Below, piece by piece: positions 1 through 8,628 of a DNA stretch of 64,000 bases; position 1 is the stretch's first letter, and each line of letters begins with the position of its first letter. The notes beneath the pieces were generated by a model, which was not told where the DNA came from, did not search any database, and saw only the letters and a list, made by a program, of their open reading frames with translations. Source of the DNA: Pyropia yezoensis (taxonomy: Eukaryota; Rhodophyta; Bangiophyceae; Bangiales; Bangiaceae); the NCBI GenBank assembly GCA_009829735.1, contig CM020618.1, forward strand, positions 25,016,143-25,080,142. Reading direction: 5' to 3'. Both the position numbers and the translations under genes were made by a program.

Positions 1-2653
1 TGCGGGGACGACAAGTTGTTCGGTCCCCTGGAATACCTCCTCCTCATGAGGAGGCCATCGTCTCCCAGAAAGAAACGCGTCTCTACTACTGTATCCAGTA
101 TATCCCTCTGCGACTTGCAGAAGGGATCCTCCGCCTGGGCCTTCACCACCTCGTCCAGGGACAGGGGCAAGTACTTCTTGTTCCCTGGCGCCTCGGGGTT
201 CAACGCTTGACCCGAGCGCGTGACTACCCCCACGATGGGGATGTCCTCATCGACTGGGTTAGTGTCCAGCCCCTCGGTAGGTACCCGAGAGAGGCCGTCG
301 GCAAGGGCATGTTGCCTGCCAGGTCGGTATTCAATGTCAAAGTTGAAGGGTGCCAGTCGCACCCTCCACCGGTTGAGACGAGTGTTCGTACAGTCCGTCT
401 TAAAGATGAACTGCAACGCGCGGTGGTCACAGCGGATGAGGAACTTCTCACCCTCCAGGTAGTGACGAAGTGACGTCACCGCCCACACCACTGCGAGTCC
501 TTCCAACTCGGTGACTCCGTAGTTCTTCTCGGCCGAGTTCAGCCCCTTACTAAAGTATCCCACCGGCAAGTACTCCTTGTCCGGCTGCTGCTGAAGCAAC
601 ACACAACCAAGTTCGTCGTAGCTAGCGTCCACATCCAGGATGTAGTGGCCTCCCGACCTGGGAATAGCCAAGATTGGGGGCTTCAGCAGAAGGTCCCGAA
701 GAGTCTCAAAGGATTCCTGCTCCACCCGACTTGGGGGAGGCAGGTTCTTCGGTAGCGTTGAGCTCACTAGCTCATTCAACGGCTTCGCCACCTTGGCGAA
801 GCCCTTGGTGAAACGTCGGTACACGTTACACATCCCGAGGAAGCTCCTCATCTGGGTCTGGGTCCGGGGGTACTGAGCCTTACGAATGGCCCTCAAGTTC
901 TTCTCGTTAACACTGAGACGCCCCGGATGGACAACATGTCCCAAGTACTCCACCTCTTGAGTAAAGAGGTGGCACTTACTCGCCTTCAGTGACACACCGG
1001 CGTCAGCAAGTAGCTTGAACACCTGGCCAAGATGGCCAATGTGTTCCTCCGGACTTCGGGAGAACACAATGATATCGTCTAGGTACACAAGACAGATCTG
1101 CCACCGTACTCCGGCCAGAATCATGTCCATAGCGCGCTGGAAAGTTGCCGGCGCGTTACACAGACGAAACGGTAGACGCTTGCACTGGTAGGTACCACAG
1201 TGACAGGTAAAGGTAGTTTTATGCCTGTCCTCCGGGGCAATGGGAATTTGCCAGTACCCCGCGTTACAGTCCAGGGTAGAGAACACGTTTGCCTCCCCCA
1301 GAGAGTCCAGACAGTCATCCATCCTAGGTAGGGGATAACTGTCCTTCACCGTGCTCTCGTTGAGCTTACGGTAGTCGATACAAAACCGGGGGGTCCCATC
1401 AACTTTGGGGACGATAACCACCGGACTCGCCCATTCGGCGTTGCTGGCCTCGATCACATCGAGGGCCTCCATGCGAGCAGCTTGCTCCTTCACGAGGGCC
1501 CTTGAACGAGGTCCTCCCCTATACGGTTGTTGGCGTATAGGGGGTGCACCGGGCTTCAACTCGATCCGGTGTTGGGTGGCTCTCATGAGTCCCAATTGAC
1601 CATCCCACAACTTGTGATATTGTCCAAGAGGCGTTCAACTTGAACCCTCAACCTGGGGGGGACACCCTCCATGTTCACATGGGGTCGAGGAGAGGCGGCC
1701 GACTTGGCTTGATGCTTCTCCTTTCCGGACTTCGGGTCGCTACTTGCGCCCGCGTTGAGGGTGACCGCTACTACCGGTCCCTCGTGTTGGTCGATATAGC
1801 CGAACTTGGCTCCCGACTTGAAGTACTTGGGCGTCGGGCTCAGGTTCATCACCTGGATCCTCCACGGGACTCCGGCTTTGGAGTCCATCGTGCCAAGGGC
1901 AACATGCACTTGGTGCTTGCGAGCTAGACGGGGGTGAGGGTGCACCAACCCGTTCCCCGTAAAATCAGTTACAACATAAACGTGCGCCACCGAGTTGGGG
2001 GGCAACGTGACTTTGCGGGCTAAACGCAGGGTAGCAGGAAACCCTTCCCTCACCGAACAAACAGGCTTCGACTGTGAGACTGTCACAGGGGCCACAGACT
2101 TTCCCTTACCAAGGATGGGGATAGTCTCCCCATTCATCAACTTGACCCAGTACTCAGGGCCACAAATCAAAGGCACTTGTGTAACAACATAAGGGGTACC
2201 CAGAAGCAGGGGTACCGATATATTCTCAACTACGCCATAGGTCACGTCGACCTCATGGGTCCCCAACCTAGTTGGTAGGGTCACGGCACCAACGATGGGA
2301 AGTACCCCACCATTGATGTCAATCATATGGTCAGCTTTGGACCTCCAGCGTTGGAGCTTCATCTCCTTTGGTAATAGCGACTTGCGTATCAAGGAGGCTC
2401 CTGACCCGGTATCAAACACGATACGGGTACAGCATGCACGGCCGGGGGCAAGTTGCACCCGTCCAGCCACCTGGAAGTTCTCACCCGTCAGCACCGCGAT
2501 GACCCGACGTGGGTTTACGTTCTTGGGGAGTCCTACCCGAGGTGGGCGGACTCCCTTAGGTCGCCGCAGTATCCGGCACGGTTGGTTCGTCCTCCTGGCC
2601 CACTTGGCCGAGGCTGCCGTTGTGAGCTTCGGACGACCAGCCCCAACGGTCAT
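1..2653 (-). pseudogene. pol: Gypsy pol, copy 1 (frameshifted, runs off window)
   Basis: Homologue of the intact pol at 8629-12612. The open part at 1583-2653 covers the N-terminus and the aspartic protease (DTGSG followed by ASLIRK). A 1-nt deletion near 1621 relative to copy 2 then shifts the frame, so reverse transcriptase, RNase H and integrase sequence at 49-1620 lies in another frame. A second 1-nt loss near 48 (a C run shortened compared with copy 2) shifts it again in the integrase zinc-binding part. The gene would be expressed only by -1 frameshifting from gag at 2615-2662, and the breaks make a complete enzyme impossible. Confidence 0.93.
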
Positions 2654-2662
2654 TCGTTTCCC
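2617..2662 (-). promoter_or_regulatory. -1 ribosomal frameshift signal, gag/pol, copy 1
   Basis: Same layout as in copy 2: slippery heptamer GGGAAAC in gag phase (G GGA AAC), 6-nt spacer carrying the ATGA overlap, then a stem. One base in the stem differs from copy 2 (GAGCT versus GGGCT on the coding strand), and the change keeps pairing as G.U, consistent with selection on the structure. Confidence 0.75.
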
Positions 2663-4596
2663 GCCGACTTGGCGTCCGAATCTGAGGGCGGGGAGGAAGA
2701 CGACGAGTCCGAGGACGACGTGTCCGCCTCCTCCGCCGAGGGTGTGGCGACCGCAACGACCGGTCGAGACCCACCCTCGCGGCGTGAACGTACTTCGTTC
2801 GTAGCCGACTTTTTACTCGCATTCCTAACAAGCTGTTGGATGCGTTTACTCAACTTGGGGCAATCATATGCCCAGTGACCATCGGAGTTGCAGTTCCAAC
2901 ACCGATGGTCCGTTCCGGGAGGGGTCTTCCCAACTGGGGAAGACGAAGGGATACCCTGAGAAGCTCCCACGGCAGCTACCACCCTCTCCTTGCGGATTCG
3001 GCGTGCCTCTCTCAACTCTCTGGCCTGGCGCGCCTCCTCCCGCTCCTTGGCCAACTCGGCCTGACGCTCCTCGCGTTGTTCCTCCCGCAACTTGCGGTAG
3101 GCCTCGCCTCTGCGATAGGCGAACCTGGCCAACTCGGCCAGGGTCGCCCGGGCAGTGTTATGCTCCCGGGTCTCCATCCGGACTAACCAATGGAGTCCCT
3201 CCACAAACCGACTCTTCACCACAGCTTGTGGATGAAGAAACCCACAAAGATTGTTGAGCTTACGGACTCGCTCCGCAAAAGACAACTCGTCCTCCGCCTC
3301 TTCCTGATGGGCTTGCGCAAACTCCTCGACTTGAGAAGCCAACGCTGCCTCATCAACCATGGCTCTCAACAACCAGTTGACGAGCTCCAAATAGGACGTC
3401 ACCTCCCCAGCGCCTCCACTTGAGGAGCTGGGCATGACGGACATAAGTTCTGTCCGCAGGTCGCCCTTCGTAAACTCCTGTAGCATATAGAAAGCCATGC
3501 CTTCACTTATGGCATTGTCGTCACAGGCTTTTGTGAAACGACGTAGGAACTCAAAGACACGGAGGGGGGGAGTTCCGTCCCACTCCGCTTTGTGCCCAAA
3601 AGAATGAAGTGCATTCTTCTGGGCACGGCCCATGGCTCGGGCCTGGTCAGGACCATACGCCACCGACTTGTTGTGGAGGGCGTAGGTCTCACAGTCAAAG
3701 ATCCTCTGGTAGACCGGGTTGGCTACCTGGACCTTGGGCGGCACCTCACGTTGAGGGAACAGCCGCTGTGGCACTGGGGTAAGTTCACTCTCAGTGCCTG
3801 TAGTCCGGCGCGGCGCGCTTGGTGTAGCCGCCGGCGTTTCCGGGGGGAACTCCCCCGTGAAGGGCGTACGCCCCACCGAGTATGGTGTGGCTCCCTCGTT
3901 GGGAGTCACAGGTGTCGCCCCCAGTTCGGGGCGACCAGAGATAGGCGTAAGGGGGGATTCCCCCTGCGCCTGCGGGCTCGAAAGCCCCAATCCGGTTTGG
4001 ACATTAAGGCCATCTGGCAAACTCGCCACAATCTGATTCAGAATAGTATTCGTCATCGTGACCACCAGGTCCGGCAAAGTCTGCCGCAACACATTGGTCG
4101 CCTCCCGACGGACAGTTTCCGCGAGGAGTGGATTGACGACCCCAGTTGAGTCTCGGTCCGCCTCCGGGAGTCCACCTGAGGGGTAACCACGTTGCTCAGG
4201 GGTCTCAACCGGGGGCATGGGCGCGAGCCCATCGCCGACCAACGGAGGTCCACCGTCCTCCGAAAGCCTAGTTGGCGACGACTCCAAGCCAAAGTTGGCT
4301 CCAACCCGAGTGGAACCCGCGGGGACAGTCCTCACCCCTTGGGACGTTCCCGTTGAGTATACCACACGGTGGCCAGACTTCGGCCCACCCACATCAGAAG
4401 TGTCACCCGAGTGAACTCCCGACTGAGTCGGGGTGGCCTGTTGCCCGCCCGTACTTCCAGTCCTGCTGGCTTGAGGGACCTCTAGTCCCTCTGCGACCCC
4501 AGGTAAACCCACCTGTGTCTCACCAGTATTCAAAGGCACTGAAGTACGTGCGTCACCCGTGTACTCCCCGGACGACGGGGGGTCCGAGCTAGCCAT
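2650..4596 (-). CDS. gag: Gypsy gag polyprotein, copy 1
   Basis: Structural Gag protein of the retrotransposon, expected to form the cytoplasmic particle and package RNA. The start is the first in-frame ATG (4596), which begins MASSDPPSSG; the frame is open a little further upstream. The first 250 residues are low-complexity Thr/Pro/Gly/Ser. A central helical capsid-like region follows, then a charged Arg/Glu coiled stretch and a canonical CCHC zinc knuckle (CWNCNSDGHWAYDC) about 80 residues from the end. The C-terminal tail is Ser/Asp-rich and ends SAGNE. The TGA stop overlaps the pol ATG as ATGA. Gag of copy 2 is colinear and nearly identical, so this gene is intact although pol is not. Confidence 0.93.
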   Translation of the reverse strand: MASSDPPSSGEYTGDARTSVPLNTGETQVGLPGVAEGLEVPQASRTGSTGGQQATPTQSGVHSGDTSDVGGPKSGHRVVYSTGTSQGVRTVPAGSTRVGANFGLESSPTRLSEDGGPPLVGDGLAPMPPVETPEQRGYPSGGLPEADRDSTGVVNPLLAETVRREATNVLRQTLPDLVVTMTNTILNQIVASLPDGLNVQTGLGLSSPQAQGESPLTPISGRPELGATPVTPNEGATPYSVGRTPFTGEFPPETPAATPSAPRRTTGTESELTPVPQRLFPQREVPPKVQVANPVYQRIFDCETYALHNKSVAYGPDQARAMGRAQKNALHSFGHKAEWDGTPPLRVFEFLRRFTKACDDNAISEGMAFYMLQEFTKGDLRTELMSVMPSSSSGGAGEVTSYLELVNWLLRAMVDEAALASQVEEFAQAHQEEAEDELSFAERVRKLNNLCGFLHPQAVVKSRFVEGLHWLVRMETREHNTARATLAELARFAYRRGEAYRKLREEQREERQAELAKEREEARQARELREARRIRKERVVAAVGASQGIPSSSPVGKTPPGTDHRCWNCNSDGHWAYDCPKLSKRIQQLVRNASKKSATNEVRSRREGGSRPVVAVATPSAEEADTSSSDSSSSSPPSDSDAKSAGNE

Positions 4597-4715
4597 GTTG
4601 GCTGACGATCCGTATGACACGGTCCAAGACCACCGTTCCTCTGAGACAGAGGGCCCCCTACACCCGGGTGCACCCGGAGGTAAAGTTTACCTCTATCCCC
4701 TGCTGCTCCACCAAA

Positions 4716-5184
4716 TGTGGCAAAAACCACTAGCACACACGGCACCCAAGTTGGGGCGGTGTGCTAGGGCTGCCTCCCGTGTCGGGGGAACCGGAAGAAG
4801 TGCAAGTCGCACACACTCTGTCCCTGTTGTGGGGCAAACCCCCCACGGACAAACAAGAGGATGGTGTGTGGTCCAACAGTTTCTTGGTCGGGACGGGGAC
4901 GCAGGGCCAAGCCCCGCTGTCCCTCCCCTTATCCCCCCAGGGTCCACTCAGAATCTCGCCACTCAGAATCTCCCACCCCAGCACCTGCCCACCGGGCCAC
5001 ACGAAAATTCAAGACGATAAATGCAGAAAACCCTCAAATCCAAGTTGGATTTACTACTAAGCTAACTATCCCAAACTTAGGGAATATGGACCCAAATGCA
5101 GGGGGAGGAACGGATCAGGCTAGTGGCCTGCCGCCCCTTGCATGGCACGTGTTGCCCCCCTACCTGGGGGTCAATACTGCCACA
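4716..5184 (-). repeat. 5' LTR of family A copy 1
   Basis: A 469-bp LTR bounded by the inverted ends TGTGGCA and TGCCACA. It matches the LTRs at 5764-6231 and 14675-15142 with a modest number of substitutions. It holds a stem (4730-4738 with 4759-4767) around an inner CCC, loop AAGTT, GGG, and a second hairpin at 5036-5052 (AAATCC, loop AAGTT, GGATTT). Confidence 0.95.
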
Positions 5185-5763
5185 CCCGCTGTCCCCCATC
5201 CCCCTGCTGCTGCCCCCGCCCCTCCCCCCCCGCTCCCGCCCCATGAACTGTGACGCGGAAATGGGCGGCGGGGACATGTACTACCCGCCGGGGACCCCCC
5301 CCCCGCCCCCCGCCCACGGCGGCGGCCGGCGGTGCCCGAACTCGACTGGCACACCACCCCCCGGGGGGCCCCCCCCGACCGCCCCTGCCCGCCCGCCCGG
5401 GACGGCACCTGGACGACCGACTCCTCGGCGGCCGTGTCGTCGCCGGTCACGCCACTGGGCGATGGCCACGGCAAGGTCACCCGCTTTGCCGACGCCTACA
5501 AGCAGCACGACGGCGACGGGGCGGGGGTTACGCCCTCCCCGGCGGTGGACTTTGCCCTCCTGGTGGGGAGGGAGGAGGAGGAGGAGGAGGGCGCCGCTGG
5601 GGGCGGGGCCGCGTGGGCGGGCGAGCTCCTTACCGAGGTGTGCACGCTACGAAGCAGCGGCGGCGGCGGCCGGCGAGGGAGCACCGCCAGCCATGGCGGC
5701 AGGGCCGACGGCCCGCCGTCGCGGCGGTCCATGTCGGTGGAGCTCCCGCTTGACGACGGGGAC
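5185..5763 (+). pseudogene. Host gene, 5' exon part, split by Gypsy insertion
   Basis: Single-copy host sequence between two family A elements. One plus-strand frame is open from 5254 and runs to the insertion point, encoding a polar region that includes the stretch VTPLGDGHGKVTRFADAYKQ and an acidic Glu run. Removing copy 2 with one copy of its GGGAC duplication continues this frame without a break into 15148-15429, which encodes two hydrophobic helices. That exact in-frame continuation is the main evidence that this is a real gene. Its true start is unknown because copy 1 interrupts the sequence immediately upstream; the ATG at 5243 is in another frame. Confidence 0.6.
5759..5763. repeat. 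Target-site duplication GGGAC, left side of copy 2
   Basis: Five bases directly before the LTR at 5764. The same GGGAC follows the other LTR at 15143-15147. This pair defines the element borders. Confidence 0.95.
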
Positions 5764-6231
5764 TGTGGCAAAAACCACTCGCACACACAGTACCCAAGTT
5801 GGGGCGGTGTGCGAGGGCTGCCTCCCGTGTCGGGGGAACCGGAAGAAGTGCAAGTCGCACACACTCTATCCCTGTTGTGGGGCAATCCCCCCACGGACAA
5901 ACAAGATGATGGTGTGTGGTCCAACAGTTTCTTGGTCGGGACGGGGACGCAGGGCCAAGCCCCGCTGTCCCTCCCCTTATCCCCCCAGGGTCCACTCAGA
6001 ATCTCGCCACTCAGAATCTCCCACCCCAGCACCTGCCCACCGGGCCACACGAAAATTCAAGACGATAAATGCAGAAAACCCTCAAATCCAAGTTGGATTT
6101 ACTACTAAGCTAACTATCCCGAACTTAGGGAATATGGACCCAAATGCAGGGGGAGGAACGGACCAGGCTAGTGGCCTGCCGCCCCTTGCATGGCACGTGT
6201 TGCCCCCTACCTGGGGGTCAATACTGCCACA
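5764..6231 (-). repeat. 3' LTR of family A copy 2
   Basis: 468 bp, ends TGTGGCA and TGCCACA. By reading, it is identical to the LTR at 14675-15142. Confidence 0.97.
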
Positions 6232-6245
6232 CTCCCCTCTCCTCA
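6232..6245 (-). promoter_or_regulatory. Polypurine tract of copy 2
   Basis: On the element strand a run of purines (GAGGAGAGGGGAG) abuts the 3' LTR, the expected primer site for plus-strand DNA synthesis. Confidence 0.8.
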
Positions 6246-6573
6246 GTTCCGACCGACCCGGTCGGCCCTGTGAGGGGGTGCGTAAACGCACGTCTCGGCG
6301 TTGGGGGGGGACGCGACTTGCTGTCCCCCCTTGAGTACGTAACGCGGATGTGGAGGCGGTCACGTTGGCCGCCCCTCTCCTCAAGCTTGCCCACTTGGCA
6401 GCTTGCTCTCCCCGGTTCACACCTCACCACCACCACCACTTCTCCTTCACCTTACACGGGGCCACCCCACGCTGGGGAGGCCACCCGTTTACCCACGATC
6501 CGAGTCCCCCTCAACTCGAGGCGGGTCTCGTGCCGCGATAGCCAGGACGTCTCTCCCCAACTTGGGGAGAGCC

Positions 6574-8517
6574 ATGGCGACCCCGGGGGTGGAGACGGAC
6601 TCTCTCGACGAACGTATGGAGGACACCTCCTACGGTGCAGCGCCCGCCGGGACTTCCGGCGGGGGCTCCGCGATCGCTCCGGGGGGTGGGACTCCCGCGT
6701 CACCCGGCTTTGGGTTGACGGCAGGATCTCCCCCGGAGGCGGGACAAGTTGTCCCGCGTGAGGCCTTGGGGCGGTGGTTTTACCCCGCTTGGCCTCTGTA
6801 TGAGGAGGGGTTGACTGTTCTTCGCTGTGGCCGACTCGGCGCAGCGATGGGTCGGGTATGGGACCGCCTACGGGAGAAGTATCCCCGTAGGGTCGGGTTC
6901 CCTGCCGGCTTCAGGACGGACCAGTTTGCCTTCCTGGACGACGAGGAGGTCGAGGACGTGCAGCGGGCCAAGGCCATGGTGGACCGCGGGGGAACTATCC
7001 CGGGTCCCGGCGACTTGCCGACCTTCACTTGGGACGCGGTGGCAACTCGCCCCCCGTACCTTCACGAGGCCGATCCGCACACTCATCACTTTGATGTGCG
7101 GATGGAGAAGGACTTCCGGCGAGGTCCCTACTTGGTGACCTCGGCTCAACTTGAGTTTCCTCAGCAGTCTGCTGCCAGTAAGGAGCAATACTACCCGAAG
7201 AAGCCCGAGTGGTGGCCTCAAGTTGAGGTCCCCTACGGGTTCCCGGCATTGTTGCCACGGTTGCTTGACCACTTCGGCTCCGTCATGTTGACGGCTGGCC
7301 CTGATCATCTGGTGTGGGCCATGTTGGCCACCCAGTGGCTCCTCGAGGTCATGTCGACCTGGGTGTCATGTGTTCAGCGGCGGGGGATGCTCTGGCATCT
7401 CCCCCTCCGGCTCATCCAGGGTTTGGAACAGCTCACCCCTCAGCTAGTTGCTGAGGGGTGCTCGTCAGGACAACTCACTCTACTTGAGGAGATGCTCCGC
7501 CTCCACAAGTTTATCGAGTGGGAGAGCATTGAGCACAAGTTGCGCCGCCCCACTCGGGGGCCCAAGGACGATGGCGCACTTCGCCAGTTCGTGTGGGTCG
7601 CTCGTGAACTTCACGACGGCCGTGTGGTCCTACGAGAGGGGTTGGGCATCGGGGACTACCCGTATGCCCCGGGGGTGGATCGTCACACTGCGCCACCCCC
7701 GGACAAGCCCATAGTTATGGCTGTGCCCTCATATGATGACCATATGACTCAACCTACTGCGGGAGCCCCAAGTCGGGGTCGCAGTTACACCCGGGTACCG
7801 CCACCTCGGCGTGCCCCTCCGCTTCCTCCTGTTCCTTTCCAGCCTCACGGGAACATCCCGATCAGCGTGGCCGTAGAGTCATCCACACCGGTGTCTCCCA
7901 ACTTGGGGGCCACCCTCCTGACGGTATACCCCAAGTTGGTGTTACCGCCCACGCCTCTAACCTCAGAGATGATGATCACCACGTTGGTGCGCACCATTTC
8001 CTGGTTGGCCGCGTCGACCGCAACCCTCCAAAGTTCCGAGACTCCTCAACTTGAGGAGCGCGTTCGTACTGCAGTGGCGACCGCGAGTTGCGAGTCGGTG
8101 GCGGAGTTTATGACGGCCGAGTTGGCTCGCATTGGGGCTATTATGCCCCAGCCAACCCCACTTGGGCGTGGCAAGCGTCGTGCGAGCCGGGCATACTCGC
8201 CTCCTCGCCGTCGTCGCCGTCACTCGCGGCGCTCTCCCTCCGTGTCGGAAGACGAGTTGTCTTACTCCGTCTCGGAGTCCTCTACCCCATCGGAGACGGA
8301 GTCTGTCCAGCGTCTGCGTCGCAAACTTGCGCGCAAGACCAGGCAGAAGAGTAGCCACGGTCGGCGCCACTTGCGCGACCGTGAGGGGCGCGACGGTTCC
8401 GACTTGGAGCCGCCGCCCCTTCCAACGAGTGGAGACCGTTATCGGCGTGGGTCTCGCCGCTCGCCTCCACGTGAGGGCGAGGGCCGTGGAGTGGGAGAGT
8501 CTAGCATGCGTGCCTAG
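6574..8517 (+). CDS. Opposite-strand ORF of Gypsy family A (novel conserved protein)
   Basis: A 647-residue ORF transcribed against gag-pol, between pol and the 3' LTR, ending 111 bp from the pol stop (tail to tail). The ATG at 6574 sits in the context GAGCCATGG, a strong eukaryotic start. An upstream extension of the frame lacks a better ATG. Residues 1-60 are Gly/Ser/Pro-rich. Residues 65-400 are a globular region rich in Trp, Phe and Leu. A Pro-rich linker and a helical stretch follow, and residues from about 541 form an Arg/Ser-rich tail (SPPRRRRRHSRRSP and later SE, RR and SR runs). It matches no family I recognise. A homologue with the same motifs and spacing lies at 50152-52516 in the divergent family B: FGSV, then WHLP or FHLP 41 residues on, then EW or NW 42 further. 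Function is unknown; the tail suggests RNA or nuclear binding, which is inference only. Confidence 0.85.
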   Translation: MATPGVETDSLDERMEDTSYGAAPAGTSGGGSAIAPGGGTPASPGFGLTAGSPPEAGQVVPREALGRWFYPAWPLYEEGLTVLRCGRLGAAMGRVWDRLREKYPRRVGFPAGFRTDQFAFLDDEEVEDVQRAKAMVDRGGTIPGPGDLPTFTWDAVATRPPYLHEADPHTHHFDVRMEKDFRRGPYLVTSAQLEFPQQSAASKEQYYPKKPEWWPQVEVPYGFPALLPRLLDHFGSVMLTAGPDHLVWAMLATQWLLEVMSTWVSCVQRRGMLWHLPLRLIQGLEQLTPQLVAEGCSSGQLTLLEEMLRLHKFIEWESIEHKLRRPTRGPKDDGALRQFVWVARELHDGRVVLREGLGIGDYPYAPGVDRHTAPPPDKPIVMAVPSYDDHMTQPTAGAPSRGRSYTRVPPPRRAPPLPPVPFQPHGNIPISVAVESSTPVSPNLGATLLTVYPKLVLPPTPLTSEMMITTLVRTISWLAASTATLQSSETPQLEERVRTAVATASCESVAEFMTAELARIGAIMPQPTPLGRGKRRASRAYSPPRRRRRHSRRSPSVSEDELSYSVSESSTPSETESVQRLRRKLARKTRQKSSHGRRHLRDREGRDGSDLEPPPLPTSGDRYRRGSRRSPPREGEGRGVGESSMRA

Positions 8518-8628
8518 TTGGCAGCTGCCTTTGTTGTGAGAGTGTGAGGGTTAGGGCTGTAGTTTAAAGCCACTCTGCGTACCACTTCGACTTGAAGCAC
8601 TCTCTTGGCACTGTTGCTCGGCCTTCCC

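Larger units (their letters stand above)
1..5184 (-). mobile_element. Ty3/Gypsy chromovirus, family A copy 1 (partial, damaged)
   Basis: This is the 5' half of a Gypsy element on the minus strand: 5' LTR (4716-5184), primer-binding site, gag and most of pol. The rest runs off the left edge. It aligns base for base with the intact copy at 9958-15142, with offset 9957 to 9959. Two 1-nt differences, near positions 48 and 1621, break the pol frame. Because its LTR and coding region differ from copy 2 at scattered sites, it is an older or separate insertion. Its host flank on the right starts at 5185; the matching target duplication would lie outside the window. Confidence 0.95.

Noticed and set aside
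1121..1318. Small ORFs opposite pol in copies 1 and 2
   Set aside because: Conserved in both copies only because the pol sequence is; no start context and no independent motif.
5096..6334. 412-codon plus-strand ORF across LTR, host exon and LTR
   Set aside because: It reads through two LTRs and GC-rich host DNA; the host frame supported by continuation across the insertion is a different one.
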